Origin: an uncultured Caryophanales bacterium
GTDB lineage: Bacteria; Bacillota_I; Bacilli_A; Acholeplasmatales; Anaeroplasmataceae
Reading direction: 5' to 3'
DNA: 9,279 nt
NCBI GenBank assembly: GCA_946626535.1
Contig: CAMOUK010000043.1
Location: 1-9,279, forward strand
In this document: positions 1 to 5,715 of the stretch, piece after piece
Position numbering within the stretch: the stretch's first letter is position 1
Layout: each line of letters starts with the position of its first letter
Notes under the pieces: model-generated
Seen by the model: the letters and a program-made list of their open reading frames with translations, nothing else
Told to the model about the DNA's origin: nothing
The model's database searches: none
Translations under genes and position numbers: made by a program

Positions 1-9
1 AATAACAAT

Positions 10-28
10 CCACCCGTTCAACGGGTGG
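10..28. terminator. GC-rich hairpin with U-tract on plus strand; probable IS right-end hairpin
   Basis: The arms CCACCCG (10-16) and CGGGTGG (22-28) pair perfectly around a TTCAA loop, followed on the plus strand by TTTTT (29-33). It could end a plus-strand transcript arriving from the left, or be the subterminal hairpin that TnpA recognises near the element's right end. Both roles are inferences; the hairpin itself is plain in the sequence. Confidence 0.6.
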
Positions 29-58
29 TTTTTCGGCTACGCTATAAGCGCCTATTAC

Positions 59-86
59 TTCACAGGACCCTCAAGGGTCATGTGAA
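59..86. repeat. Imperfect hairpin in IS 3' region
   Basis: TTCACA (59-64) pairs with TGTGAA (81-86), and GACCC (66-70) with GGGTC (75-79), with one g/a mismatch between the two stem parts and a TCAA loop. TGTGAAA at 81-87 can instead pair with TTTCACA at 103-109, so two mutually exclusive folds exist. It probably belongs to the structured non-coding end of the IS element. Confidence 0.6.
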
Positions 87-114
87 AAGCCTGACAACCG
101 TGTTTCACACTGGC

Positions 115-134
115 AGCCGCTATATCAAGCGGCT
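115..134 (-). repeat. Hairpin overlapping the tnpA stop codon
   Basis: AGCCGCT (115-121) and AGCGGCT (128-134) form a perfect 7-bp stem with a six-base loop. The stem covers part of the TAG stop of tnpA (133-135). No long U-tract follows on the minus strand, so it is more likely an mRNA 3'-end or DNA recognition structure than a strong terminator. Confidence 0.6.
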
Positions 135-609
135 ATTTCTTTTGGGCTCCTTTGAATGGGTCTTCATACTCCTTTGAAGTGAGCTTATCTTCTTTCATAT
201 CTTCCAGTTCTTGATTTTTGATGTACTCTCTTACTACCTCATCCTTCAATCCAACTGTTGACACAAAATACCCTTTCGCCCAAAAGTTTCTATTGCCATA
301 TTTATATTTCAAATTTGCATGTTTCTCAAATATCATGAGACTACTCTTTCCTTTCAAATATCCCATGAATGTTGAAACTGCTAACTTTGGAGGTATCGCA
401 ACAAGCATATGTATATGATCTTTCATTGCATATGCTTCTATTATCTCTACCTCTTTATATTCACACAGTGTTCTCAGTATTTTTCCAATATCCTCTCTTA
501 TCTTCCCATATATTTCTTTTCTTCTATATTTTGGTATGAATACTATATGGTACTTACAATTCCATCTTGTATGTGATAAACTATTATCGTCATTTGGTTT
601 CGTTGCCAT
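133..609 (-). CDS. tnpA: IS200/IS605 family transposase TnpA (Y1, HUH)
   Basis: This is the complete single-domain transposase that cuts and rejoins single-stranded DNA at the ends of its IS element, probably as a dimer with a 5'-phosphotyrosine intermediate. The 158 residues match the family's usual 140-160. The N-terminal strand reads TRWNCKYHIVFIPKYRR (14-30). The metal-binding HUH motif is His65-Ile-His67 within KDHIHMLVAIPP. The nucleophile is Tyr129 in REYIKNQE. The FWAKGYFVSTVG segment typical of the family is present at 109-120. All key residues are intact, so the enzyme is probably active. The ATG at 609 is preceded by AGGAGG with seven bases of spacing. No TnpB gene accompanies it, which places it in the IS200 group. 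A leader hairpin (617-665) probably limits translation. The basic, charged C-terminal tail (about 136-158) is variable in the family. Confidence 0.95.
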   Translation of the reverse strand: MATKPNDDNSLSHTRWNCKYHIVFIPKYRRKEIYGKIREDIGKILRTLCEYKEVEIIEAYAMKDHIHMLVAIPPKLAVSTFMGYLKGKSSLMIFEKHANLKYKYGNRNFWAKGYFVSTVGLKDEVVREYIKNQELEDMKEDKLTSKEYEDPFKGAQKK

Positions 610-616
610 TTGATTG

Positions 617-665
617 CCTCCTTATAATGTTTTCGGTTGCCAGACCAATTACATTATATTGGAGG
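617..665 (-). promoter_or_regulatory. tnpA leader inverted repeat that can sequester the ribosome binding site
   Basis: In the minus-strand sense, CCTCC followed by AA and TATAATGT (665-651) can pair with ACATTATA, A and GGAGG (630-617), across a 20-base loop. The 3' arm contains the tnpA Shine-Dalgarno GGAGG, so a transcript containing both arms would hide the ribosome binding site. The predicted tnpA -10 box (653-658) lies inside the 5' arm, so a transcript starting at the IS's own promoter would lack that arm. Shielding of tnpA against transcription entering from outside is established for IS200; its operation here is inferred. Confidence 0.65.
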
Positions 666-681
666 TTTTTATTTTATGCAA
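653..681 (-). promoter_or_regulatory. Candidate promoter for tnpA
   Basis: On the minus strand a perfect -10 TATAAT (658-653) sits 17 bases from a partial -35 TTGCAT (681-676). The predicted start near 646 would leave a leader of about 37 bases before the tnpA ATG. Confidence 0.5.
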
Positions 682-703
682 CGCTACCGCTTTTCGATTC
701 TCA

Positions 704-716
704 CCTGCATAGCAGG
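704..716. repeat. Small hairpin, probable IS left-end structure
   Basis: CCTGC (704-708) and GCAGG (712-716) pair around ATA, followed by CGGTTTTC. Its place upstream of tnpA, just inside the expected element boundary, fits the subterminal recognition hairpin of IS200-type left ends. It is short, and no tip-mismatch base could be verified. Confidence 0.4.
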
Positions 717-747
717 CGGTTTTCATGTAGGTCATTCGACCAACATA

Positions 748-776
748 ATAAAAAGGTGAATGCATCTCATTCACCT
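748..776 (-). terminator. Rho-independent terminator of the ecf-truA operon
   Basis: AGGTGAATG (754-762) and CATTCACCT (768-776) form a perfect 9-bp stem with a five-base loop. On the minus strand it is followed by TTTTTATTA. It starts eight bases after the stop codon of the C_GCAxxG_C_C gene. Confidence 0.9.
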
Positions 777-784
777 AATAAATA

Positions 785-1165
785 TTAATCATTTATCATT
801 TCATCTAATGATTGAATTGCGTTTCTTACACAATCATCACATGATGTTAATACAACACCTGTATCAATTCCTTTAAGGTTTTTACAGATTGTATCCTTTG
901 ATAATTCTTTGAATCTTTCTAATAATACTTTAGATTTCTTCATTGTTAATAATGAACCATCATTTAAAAGTCCTAATACAATATTAGCACCAACTAAAGC
1001 TCCACATGTTGCTTCCATACAACCCATACCTACACCAAAGCCGGAACCTAGCTTTTTAAGAGTATCTTCATCTAAATTTAATATATCTTTATAGCATAAT
1101 ATAACTGCTTGACAGCAATTACATCCATTATGCTTATAATAAACACCTAATTCTTTTTTATCCAT
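785..1165 (-). CDS. C_GCAxxG_C_C family (putative redox-active) cysteine-rich protein
   Basis: A 126-residue cytoplasmic protein matching the C_GCAxxG_C_C family, whose conserved cysteines suggest a redox or metal-binding role that is not firmly defined. Visible hallmarks are NCCQAV (Cys17, Cys18), the glycine-rich GFGVGMGCMEATCGALVGANIVLG with Cys49 and Cys54 (42-65), Cys94 in ICKNLKG, and a C-terminal CDDC pair (Cys109, Cys112). The longer reading frame back to 1240 is not used as the start: ATG at 1165 has GAGG six bases upstream, and the family begins near this point. The start overlaps the end of truA by eight bases, so translation is probably coupled. It is the last gene of the ecfA1-ecfA2-ecfT-truA operon, where rplM would stand in Bacillus. 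There is no signal peptide. Any link to tRNA modification or vitamin uptake is unproven. Confidence 0.85.
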   Translation of the reverse strand: MDKKELGVYYKHNGCNCCQAVILCYKDILNLDEDTLKKLGSGFGVGMGCMEATCGALVGANIVLGLLNDGSLLTMKKSKVLLERFKELSKDTICKNLKGIDTGVVLTSCDDCVRNAIQSLDEMIND

Positions 1166-1901
1166 TATAATCCTCATAATTAACTTTGTATAAATATAAT
1201 CCACATCCAGGTGCAACCTTATGACTGATTTTAGGATCACATTTTTCTAATACATCTAAAATCATTTCTTTTTTAGAAAAGCCTCTACCTATATCTATTA
1301 AAATACCCATCATTCTTCTTATTTGATATTTTAAAAAGCCTGTGCCTATAAAAACAAATTCTAATTTATCATCTAATCTATTTATATGAGCATCATAAAT
1401 TGTTTTTACTGTATCTTTTCTTTCATCAATTTGAGCTGATGCGAAGCCTTTAAAATTGTGTGTACCTATAAATAATTTAATTGCCTCATCCATTTTATCA
1501 ACATCTAAATTTGTGATATTAGGCATATATCTTATTGTTAGTGGGTTATATTCACCAATATTAATATAATATCTATATTCCTTAGATTTAGCACTAAATC
1601 TTGAATGAAAGCTATCATCTACATGTTTTACATCCATGATATGGATATCATCAGGTAAAAAGGCGTTTATTCCTCTTTTTATACCTGAATCAGGCAAATC
1701 CTTTTCATAATCAAAATGAAAAACCTGAGCGATTGCGTGAACATATCTATCAGTTCTACCTGATGGATATATTTTTATATCCTCACCAAGCATTTTTTTA
1801 AGTGCGTTTTCTATGCATAATTCAATTGTTATTTCATTATCCTGAACCTGAAAGCCCATATAATTGTAGCCGTCATATGAAACAATACATTTATATCTCA
1901 T
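1158..1901 (-). CDS. truA: tRNA pseudouridine(38-40) synthase TruA
   Basis: TruA converts uridines 38, 39 and 40 in the anticodon arm of many tRNAs to pseudouridine, acting as a cytoplasmic dimer without cofactor. The 247-residue length is normal. The catalytic aspartate is Asp51 in SGRTDRYVHA (47-56), where most relatives read GRTDAGVHA; the Arg-Thr-Asp core and the following His are kept. Other family marks are the N-terminal YDGYNYMGFQ (9-18), THNFKGFASA, the QIRRMMG segment (usually MVRNMVG) and the C-terminal APGCGLYLYKVNY. The start is taken as ATG at 1901 rather than the TTG one codon earlier, because AGGTG lies seven bases upstream of the ATG. That ATG shares one base with the ecfT TGA (TGATG), implying coupled translation. 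Its place after ecfT matches the conserved Firmicutes arrangement. Confidence 0.95.
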   Translation of the reverse strand: MRYKCIVSYDGYNYMGFQVQDNEITIELCIENALKKMLGEDIKIYPSGRTDRYVHAIAQVFHFDYEKDLPDSGIKRGINAFLPDDIHIMDVKHVDDSFHSRFSAKSKEYRYYINIGEYNPLTIRYMPNITNLDVDKMDEAIKLFIGTHNFKGFASAQIDERKDTVKTIYDAHINRLDDKLEFVFIGTGFLKYQIRRMMGILIDIGRGFSKKEMILDVLEKCDPKISHKVAPGCGLYLYKVNYEDYNG

Positions 1902-2923
1902 CAATAAACACCTACCATATGTAATATTACAGCAACAAACATTGATATAACTACAAATAACGCAAAATAATCTAAGAATCTAAATTTTAATATATCTATT
2001 CTTGTTCTTTTAGCTCCAATTACATATCCTCTTGCTTCCATTGCATCTGATAATTCATCTGCACGTTTAAATGATATTACAAGCATTGGTATTAATAAAG
2101 CAATAACCTGATTAACCTTATCCTTTAGGCTTCCTTCATTAAAATCAACACCACGAGATGCTTGAGCATTCATTATTTTTCTACTTTCGCTTAATAATGT
2201 TGGTATAAATCTTAATGTTAATGACACTAGCATGGCGAATGTACTAACTGGTAATTTAATAAGCTTTAATGGAGATAATAGCCACTCAAGACCATTATTA
2301 ATATCCATAGACATAGTAGTTAATGTTAGCATTTGTGTAATTGAAATCATTAATACAAATCTAATGAAAATAAATCCACTTTTCTTTAATCCTGTCATAT
2401 AGACATCAAAATTAAAATCTGCCCATTTCATATTTTCAAATGGCCATATCCATGAGAATTTACTTCCAGTATCAACAAATGGATTTTTCCATAATACAAT
2501 AAAGCATATAGCAATAACCAATAAGAAAAATAATGTTCTAAATGGTAAATATTTTTTTATAAAGAAATATAAAATAATAATTCCTAAGCATATTAATAAT
2601 TGCCATAAGCCTATTTGCATATTAAATGTATATAATGGGGTTGGATCTGAAGTTGTGCCTTTTGTGTATATTAGCTGTAATACAACAGTAAATAACAACA
2701 AAAAGATTACACCCTTTAAGCTTTTTAATACTTTTATTAGGGAGATACGTGTAGTTAAAAATATTATTAAAAATACTCCAAGTGCACATGTCATCCATAA
2801 TAAGTCTGGAATTAAAAATATTAAAACAATTAAGGCAATTGTCAAAAATATTTTAGTTCTTGGATCTAATTTATATATCCAGCTTTTTCCAGGAATATAT
2901 TGACCAAAGGTGATATTATTCAT
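1901..2923 (-). CDS. ecfT: ECF transporter transmembrane subunit EcfT (extended form)
   Basis: EcfT is the membrane scaffold of the energy-coupling factor transporter, linking the EcfA1/EcfA2 ATPases to interchangeable S components that bind vitamins or metals. The N-terminal GQYIPGKSWIYKLDPRTKI (7-25) is the classic family opening. The two coupling-helix Ala-Arg-Gly-type motifs are here as NAQASRG (252-258) and MEARG (295-299), and LRFIPTLL (237-244) is conserved. At 340 residues it is longer than the usual 260-270. The extra material lies at about 100-170 and seems to hold two more hydrophobic helices (about 106-122 and 127-145) plus a Trp-rich loop. ATG at 2923 is chosen over the TTG at 2941 because AGGTGA lies five bases upstream. 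The gene overlaps ecfA2 by eight bases and shares one base with truA. No S component is encoded nearby, as expected for a shared (group II) module. Confidence 0.95.
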   Translation of the reverse strand: MNNITFGQYIPGKSWIYKLDPRTKIFLTIALIVLIFLIPDLLWMTCALGVFLIIFLTTRISLIKVLKSLKGVIFLLLFTVVLQLIYTKGTTSDPTPLYTFNMQIGLWQLLICLGIIILYFFIKKYLPFRTLFFLLVIAICFIVLWKNPFVDTGSKFSWIWPFENMKWADFNFDVYMTGLKKSGFIFIRFVLMISITQMLTLTTMSMDINNGLEWLLSPLKLIKLPVSTFAMLVSLTLRFIPTLLSESRKIMNAQASRGVDFNEGSLKDKVNQVIALLIPMLVISFKRADELSDAMEARGYVIGAKRTRIDILKFRFLDYFALFVVISMFVAVILHMVGVY

Positions 2924-3788
2924 TGTTATCACCTGCCTCAATATTTTTTAATTTATCTAATAAATCCTCTAATGTATATGTATCATAACCAATATTTAAA
3001 TTTAATTTAGCATTTAAATAATCAATTAATTCTAATACCTCAGGCTTTGCAAGATTATTATCTTTATAAATATCAGATTCAAATAGTTCTTCTTTATTAC
3101 CATCATATGTTATTCTTGAATTTTTCATAACTACAACTCTTGTTGCATATTTATATACTAAATTCATATCATGAGTGATGATAATAATTGTTTTACCTGT
3201 ATTCTTATGGATATCATAAAATAATTCCATAATTTCTTTAGCTCCAAGTGGATCTAATCCTCTTGTTGGCTCATCCAATAATAAAATATCAGGGTCGTAT
3301 GCTAAAATACCAGCAATAGCTACCTTACGCATTTGACCACCAGATAGATTAAATGGTGATTTATTTAGGATTTCTTCAATTTTTAATAGCTTAGCAATTT
3401 CTATTGCCTTAGCCTTTGCTTCATCCTGCTTAAAGCCAAAATTTATTGGTGCGAACATTATGTCTTTTAATACAGTCTCTTCAAATAATTGATATTCAGG
3501 GAATTGGAATACAAATCCAATTCTTTTTCTTACTTGTTTTAGTTTTGGATTCTTTCTCTTTTTAGGAGTTAATACAGAATCAAATATACATACATTACCC
3601 TTTGAAGGTAATAATAAGCCATTCATATGCTTAATCAATGTAGATTTACCTGAGCCTGTTTTACCAACTAAAGCTACGAATTCATTCTTCTCGTTAATGT
3701 CTAAGGATATATTATCAAGGGCAATTGTAATATCCTTTTTCTTTAAGCCTCTAAAATAGTGGCTTACTTCTTTAAATGATATTCCCAT
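2916..3788 (-). CDS. ecfA2: ECF transporter ATP-binding subunit EcfA2
   Basis: This is the second ATPase of the ECF energizing module, pairing with EcfA1 beneath EcfT and using ATP hydrolysis to drive vitamin uptake. In order: Walker A GKTGSGKST (42-50), Q-loop Gln95 in FQFPEYQLFEETV, signature LSGGQMRKVAIAG (148-160), Walker B ILLLDE with catalytic Glu173, D-loop RGLDP, and switch His206 in THD. FPEYQLF is typical of the EcfA2 side, as against FQNPDNQ in EcfA1. The 290-residue length is normal. The ATG at 3788 lies inside the end of ecfA1 (25-base overlap) and an in-frame stop sits three codons upstream. The nearest GGAG is about 14 bases away, so translation probably relies on coupling. The acidic C-terminal extension (about 245-290) is usual for the family. 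Confidence 0.95.
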   Translation of the reverse strand: MGISFKEVSHYFRGLKKKDITIALDNISLDINEKNEFVALVGKTGSGKSTLIKHMNGLLLPSKGNVCIFDSVLTPKKRKNPKLKQVRKRIGFVFQFPEYQLFEETVLKDIMFAPINFGFKQDEAKAKAIEIAKLLKIEEILNKSPFNLSGGQMRKVAIAGILAYDPDILLLDEPTRGLDPLGAKEIMELFYDIHKNTGKTIIIITHDMNLVYKYATRVVVMKNSRITYDGNKEELFESDIYKDNNLAKPEVLELIDYLNAKLNLNIGYDTYTLEDLLDKLKNIEAGDNNE

Positions 3789-4573
3789 AAGGCATCAATT
3801 AGCTCCTTATTTTTATTTAATTTATCATCTTCCTTTGCCAAGAAGGCTGCCCTTAAGCCAAATGGCATATCTAAATTAGAAGACAATAAAACATCTCTTC
3901 TTTCAAATACTTCCTCTGGTGTTCCAGATAATATTAATTCACCCTCACGCATAACTAAAATTCTGTCACTTTTAGCAGCAAAATTTAGGTCATGTGTAAT
4001 TGTGATTATTGTCTTATTATGATTTTTATGAAGCTCATCTATTATTTCTATTATTTCCTTAGTTCCTTGAGGATCTAGCATAGAAGTTGCCTCATCTAAT
4101 ATGATAATATCGCAATTTAATGCTAAAATACCAGCTATTGCGACTCTTTGTTTTTGGCCACCTGATAATGTTTGTGGTTCTCTTGATAAAAATTCATTCA
4201 TGTCTACCATTTTTGTATATTTATCAATTAATTCCATCATTTCAGGCTGTGGAACCATATGGTTTTCTAATCCAAATGCGATATCATATTTTACATTATA
4301 TCCAACAAATTGGTTATCAGGATTTTGAAATACTATTCCGATTCTAGGTCTTAATTTATTTATATTTTGTTCATTTAATTGAACACCATCAATACAAATA
4401 GAACCACTTTTAGCTTCTAAAAGACCAACTAATAGCTTCGCAATAGTTGATTTACCAGAACCATTGTGACCAATAATAGAGATCCATTCATGATCATTAA
4501 CAGTAAAAGAAACATTTTTTACTGCATTATCATCGTCAGAATATGAAAATGTAAGATCTTTTACTTCAATCAT
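3764..4573 (-). CDS. ecfA1: ECF transporter ATP-binding subunit EcfA1
   Basis: This is the first ATPase subunit of the ECF module and the first gene of the operon. In order: Walker A GHNGSGKST (35-43), Q-loop Gln83 in FQNPDNQFVG (82-91), signature LSGGQKQRVAIAG (136-148), Walker B IIILDE with Glu161, D-loop SMLDP, and switch His194 in THD. FQNPDNQ with a following valine or glycine is the usual EcfA1 form. The 269 residues are a little shorter than the common 275-280. The ATG at 4573 has a full GGAGG seven bases upstream, the strongest ribosome binding site in the operon, and a promoter lies about 26 bases before the start codon. All catalytic residues are intact. Confidence 0.95.
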   Translation of the reverse strand: MIEVKDLTFSYSDDDNAVKNVSFTVNDHEWISIIGHNGSGKSTIAKLLVGLLEAKSGSICIDGVQLNEQNINKLRPRIGIVFQNPDNQFVGYNVKYDIAFGLENHMVPQPEMMELIDKYTKMVDMNEFLSREPQTLSGGQKQRVAIAGILALNCDIIILDEATSMLDPQGTKEIIEIIDELHKNHNKTIITITHDLNFAAKSDRILVMREGELILSGTPEEVFERRDVLLSSNLDMPFGLRAAFLAKEDDKLNKNKELIDALWEYHLKK

Positions 4574-4598
4574 AATGTAACCTCCTAAAACGCTATAA

Positions 4599-4604
4599 AT
4601 TATA
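4599..4604 (-). promoter_or_regulatory. Extended -10 promoter of the ecfA1-ecfA2-ecfT-truA operon
   Basis: The minus strand reads TGT directly before a perfect TATAAT, an extended -10 element. No good -35 is seen at 16-18 bases (only T-rich sequence), which is usual for extended -10 promoters. The start would fall near 4592, leaving a leader of about 18 bases with the GGAGG. No riboswitch could fit in this leader. Confidence 0.7.
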
Positions 4605-4630
4605 ACATTTTTTATTAAGAATAAAAAGAT

Positions 4631-4666
4631 AAAACAAAAATACGGATGAATTTTATCATCCGTATT
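4631..4666 (-). terminator. Rho-independent terminator after the DHH phosphoesterase gene
   Basis: An 11-bp perfect stem, AATACGGATGA (4639-4649) with TCATCCGTATT (4656-4666), closes on a six-base loop. On the minus strand it is followed by TTTTTGTTTT. It begins five bases after the stop codon and separates this gene from the ecf operon. Confidence 0.92.
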
Positions 4667-4671
4667 ATAAA

Positions 4672-5595
4672 TTATCTACCATTAAGCTTATTTATTATGT
4701 TAGGTAATTCCTTATCAACAATATCATTATCTAATTGGCATGTACCAGCATTGAAGTGTCCACCACCACCATATGATAGACATAATTCACCAATATCAAC
4801 CTTAGATTTTTTATTGACAATACTCTTACCAATCATTACTGCAGTATTTTGTTTTTTAAAGCCCCATGCAACATGTACTGATATTTCAGTTTCAGGATAC
4901 ATTGCATAAACCATAAATCTATTTCCTGCATAAATGATATCTTCATTTCTTAAATCAATAACTGCAACCTTATCATAAATCTTAACAATTCTCTTTAATT
5001 GTTCTTTAAATAATTCTGCTTGTTCAAAATATAATGATGTTCTTTCCTTTACATCAGGTAATTCCATTATTTCATCAATATTATGATTTAAGCATTTATC
5101 AATTAATTCCATCATTAAATCATAATTAGAAATTCTAAAATCATGGAATCTTCCAAGACCAGTTCTTGGATCCATTATATAATGTAATAATACCCATTTT
5201 GTTGGGTTTAGAATTTCATCAATTGTAAAATCAGCTGAATCACCCTTATCAACTGCATCAATTAAATCAGTTGAAATTCTTGGGAATGTCTTTTTTCCAC
5301 CATAATAATCATATACTACTCTTGCTGCACTACGAGCGTTTGGATCAATTATTAGCTTTCCACCTGTTTCAATTGCCTTTAATCTATCTATTTCACTTTC
5401 ATGATGGTCAAATGCAATACCTACTCTTGGGTCATATGGAAGGTTTGTTGTAATATCATTTTCTGATAATTCAATCTTACCATCTTGAACATCCTTTGGA
5501 TGTACAAATTTAATATCATCAATTAAATTTAATTCCTTAAGCATCATTGCACAAGCAAGACCATCAAAATCACTTCTCGTAACTAATCTTTTCAT
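4672..5595 (-). CDS. DHH family phosphoesterase (exopolyphosphatase-like)
   Basis: A 307-residue soluble enzyme of the DHH superfamily, two-metal (Mn2+) hydrolases of phosphodiester or phosphoanhydride bonds. Metal ligands are visible as SDFDG (Asp9, Asp11), FDHHES (Asp63-His64-His65) and DAVDKGD (Asp114, Asp117). The C-terminal substrate-binding DHHA1-type region ends with SYGGGGHFNAGTCQL (274-288), whose glycine-rich GGGGH loop is characteristic. The order and length fit the group annotated as exopolyphosphatase-related. Substrate cannot be fixed from sequence: short oligoribonucleotides (NrnA-like), cyclic dinucleotide products or polyphosphate are all possible, and it differs from GdpP in lacking PAS, GGDEF and membrane segments. 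ATG at 5595 has GGAGG six bases upstream. It is a single-gene unit with its own strong promoter and terminator. Confidence 0.9.
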   Translation of the reverse strand: MKRLVTRSDFDGLACAMMLKELNLIDDIKFVHPKDVQDGKIELSENDITTNLPYDPRVGIAFDHHESEIDRLKAIETGGKLIIDPNARSAARVVYDYYGGKKTFPRISTDLIDAVDKGDSADFTIDEILNPTKWVLLHYIMDPRTGLGRFHDFRISNYDLMMELIDKCLNHNIDEIMELPDVKERTSLYFEQAELFKEQLKRIVKIYDKVAVIDLRNEDIIYAGNRFMVYAMYPETEISVHVAWGFKKQNTAVMIGKSIVNKKSKVDIGELCLSYGGGGHFNAGTCQLDNDIVDKELPNIINKLNGR

Positions 5596-5644
5596 ATTAT
5601 TCCTCCAAAATTGATTAACTTTTTAATAGATTCTATATAATATA

Positions 5645-5673
5645 ATTTTATCTAAATATAATTCTATTGTCAA
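5645..5673 (-). promoter_or_regulatory. Sigma-A type promoter of the DHH phosphoesterase gene
   Basis: The minus strand has a perfect -35 TTGACA (5673-5668), a 17-base spacer and a -10 TAAAAT (5650-5645). The leader before ATG 5595 would be about 43 bases and contains GGAGG. This is the best -35 match found in the window. Confidence 0.8.
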
Positions 5674-5681
5674 TCAAACTA

Positions 5682-5708
5682 AAATAAAAACTACAGCAAG
5701 CTGTAGTT
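5682..5708 (-). terminator. Rho-independent terminator after the lipoprotein gene
   Basis: AACTACAG (5689-5696) and CTGTAGTT (5701-5708) form an 8-bp stem on a CAAG tetraloop (CTTG on the minus strand). The minus-strand continuation is T-rich (TTTTTATTTTAG, partly shared with the stem). It lies seven bases after the lipoprotein stop codon. Confidence 0.85.
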
Positions 5709-5715
5709 AATATTT

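Larger units (their letters stand above)
1..740 (-). mobile_element. IS200-type insertion sequence (IS200/IS605 family, tnpA only)
   Basis: A single-gene transposon of the IS200/IS605 family: one HUH transposase gene (133-609) flanked by about 130 bases on each side rich in hairpins, with no tnpB. Such elements move as single-stranded DNA, recognise subterminal hairpins and leave no terminal inverted repeats or target duplication, so exact ends cannot be read from one copy. The left side (the element's right end) contains hairpins at 10-28, 59-86 and 115-134; the right side (its left end) contains one at 704-716. By eye the stretch is less AT-rich than the rest of the window. It lies directly beyond the terminator of the ecf-truA operon (754-776), a typical tolerated insertion site. 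The left boundary may lie outside the window; the right boundary is probably between about 717 and 748. Confidence 0.8.

Noticed and set aside
1..132. TnpB guide (omega) RNA
   Set aside because: No tnpB gene is present in the window, so a guide-RNA role has no partner; the element looks like a tnpA-only IS200 type.
567..788. Plus-strand 73-codon reading frame across the IS left end
   Set aside because: It crosses the tnpA start, the leader inverted repeat and the operon terminator, and has no ribosome binding site or recognisable product.
1166..1240. Longer N-terminus for the C_GCAxxG_C_C protein
   Set aside because: The extra 25 residues are read from truA coding sequence in another frame; the family start and the GAGG site point to ATG 1165.
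1901..1903. TGA read as tryptophan (mycoplasma-type code)
   Set aside because: TGA ends ecfT exactly where truA begins, and Trp codons checked in ecfT are TGG, so the code is standard.
2924..2941. TTG start six codons upstream for ecfT
   Set aside because: The AGGTGA ribosome binding site lies between this TTG and the ATG at 2923, with correct spacing only for the ATG.
4101..4347. Two plus-strand reading frames opposite ecfA1
   Set aside because: They are antisense to the conserved LSGGQ and Walker B part of an ABC ATPase, overlap each other in different frames and resemble no protein.
4574..4630. Vitamin riboswitch ahead of the ecf operon
   Set aside because: The predicted leader is only about 18 bases, too short for any known riboswitch; the only hairpin nearby is the upstream gene's terminator.
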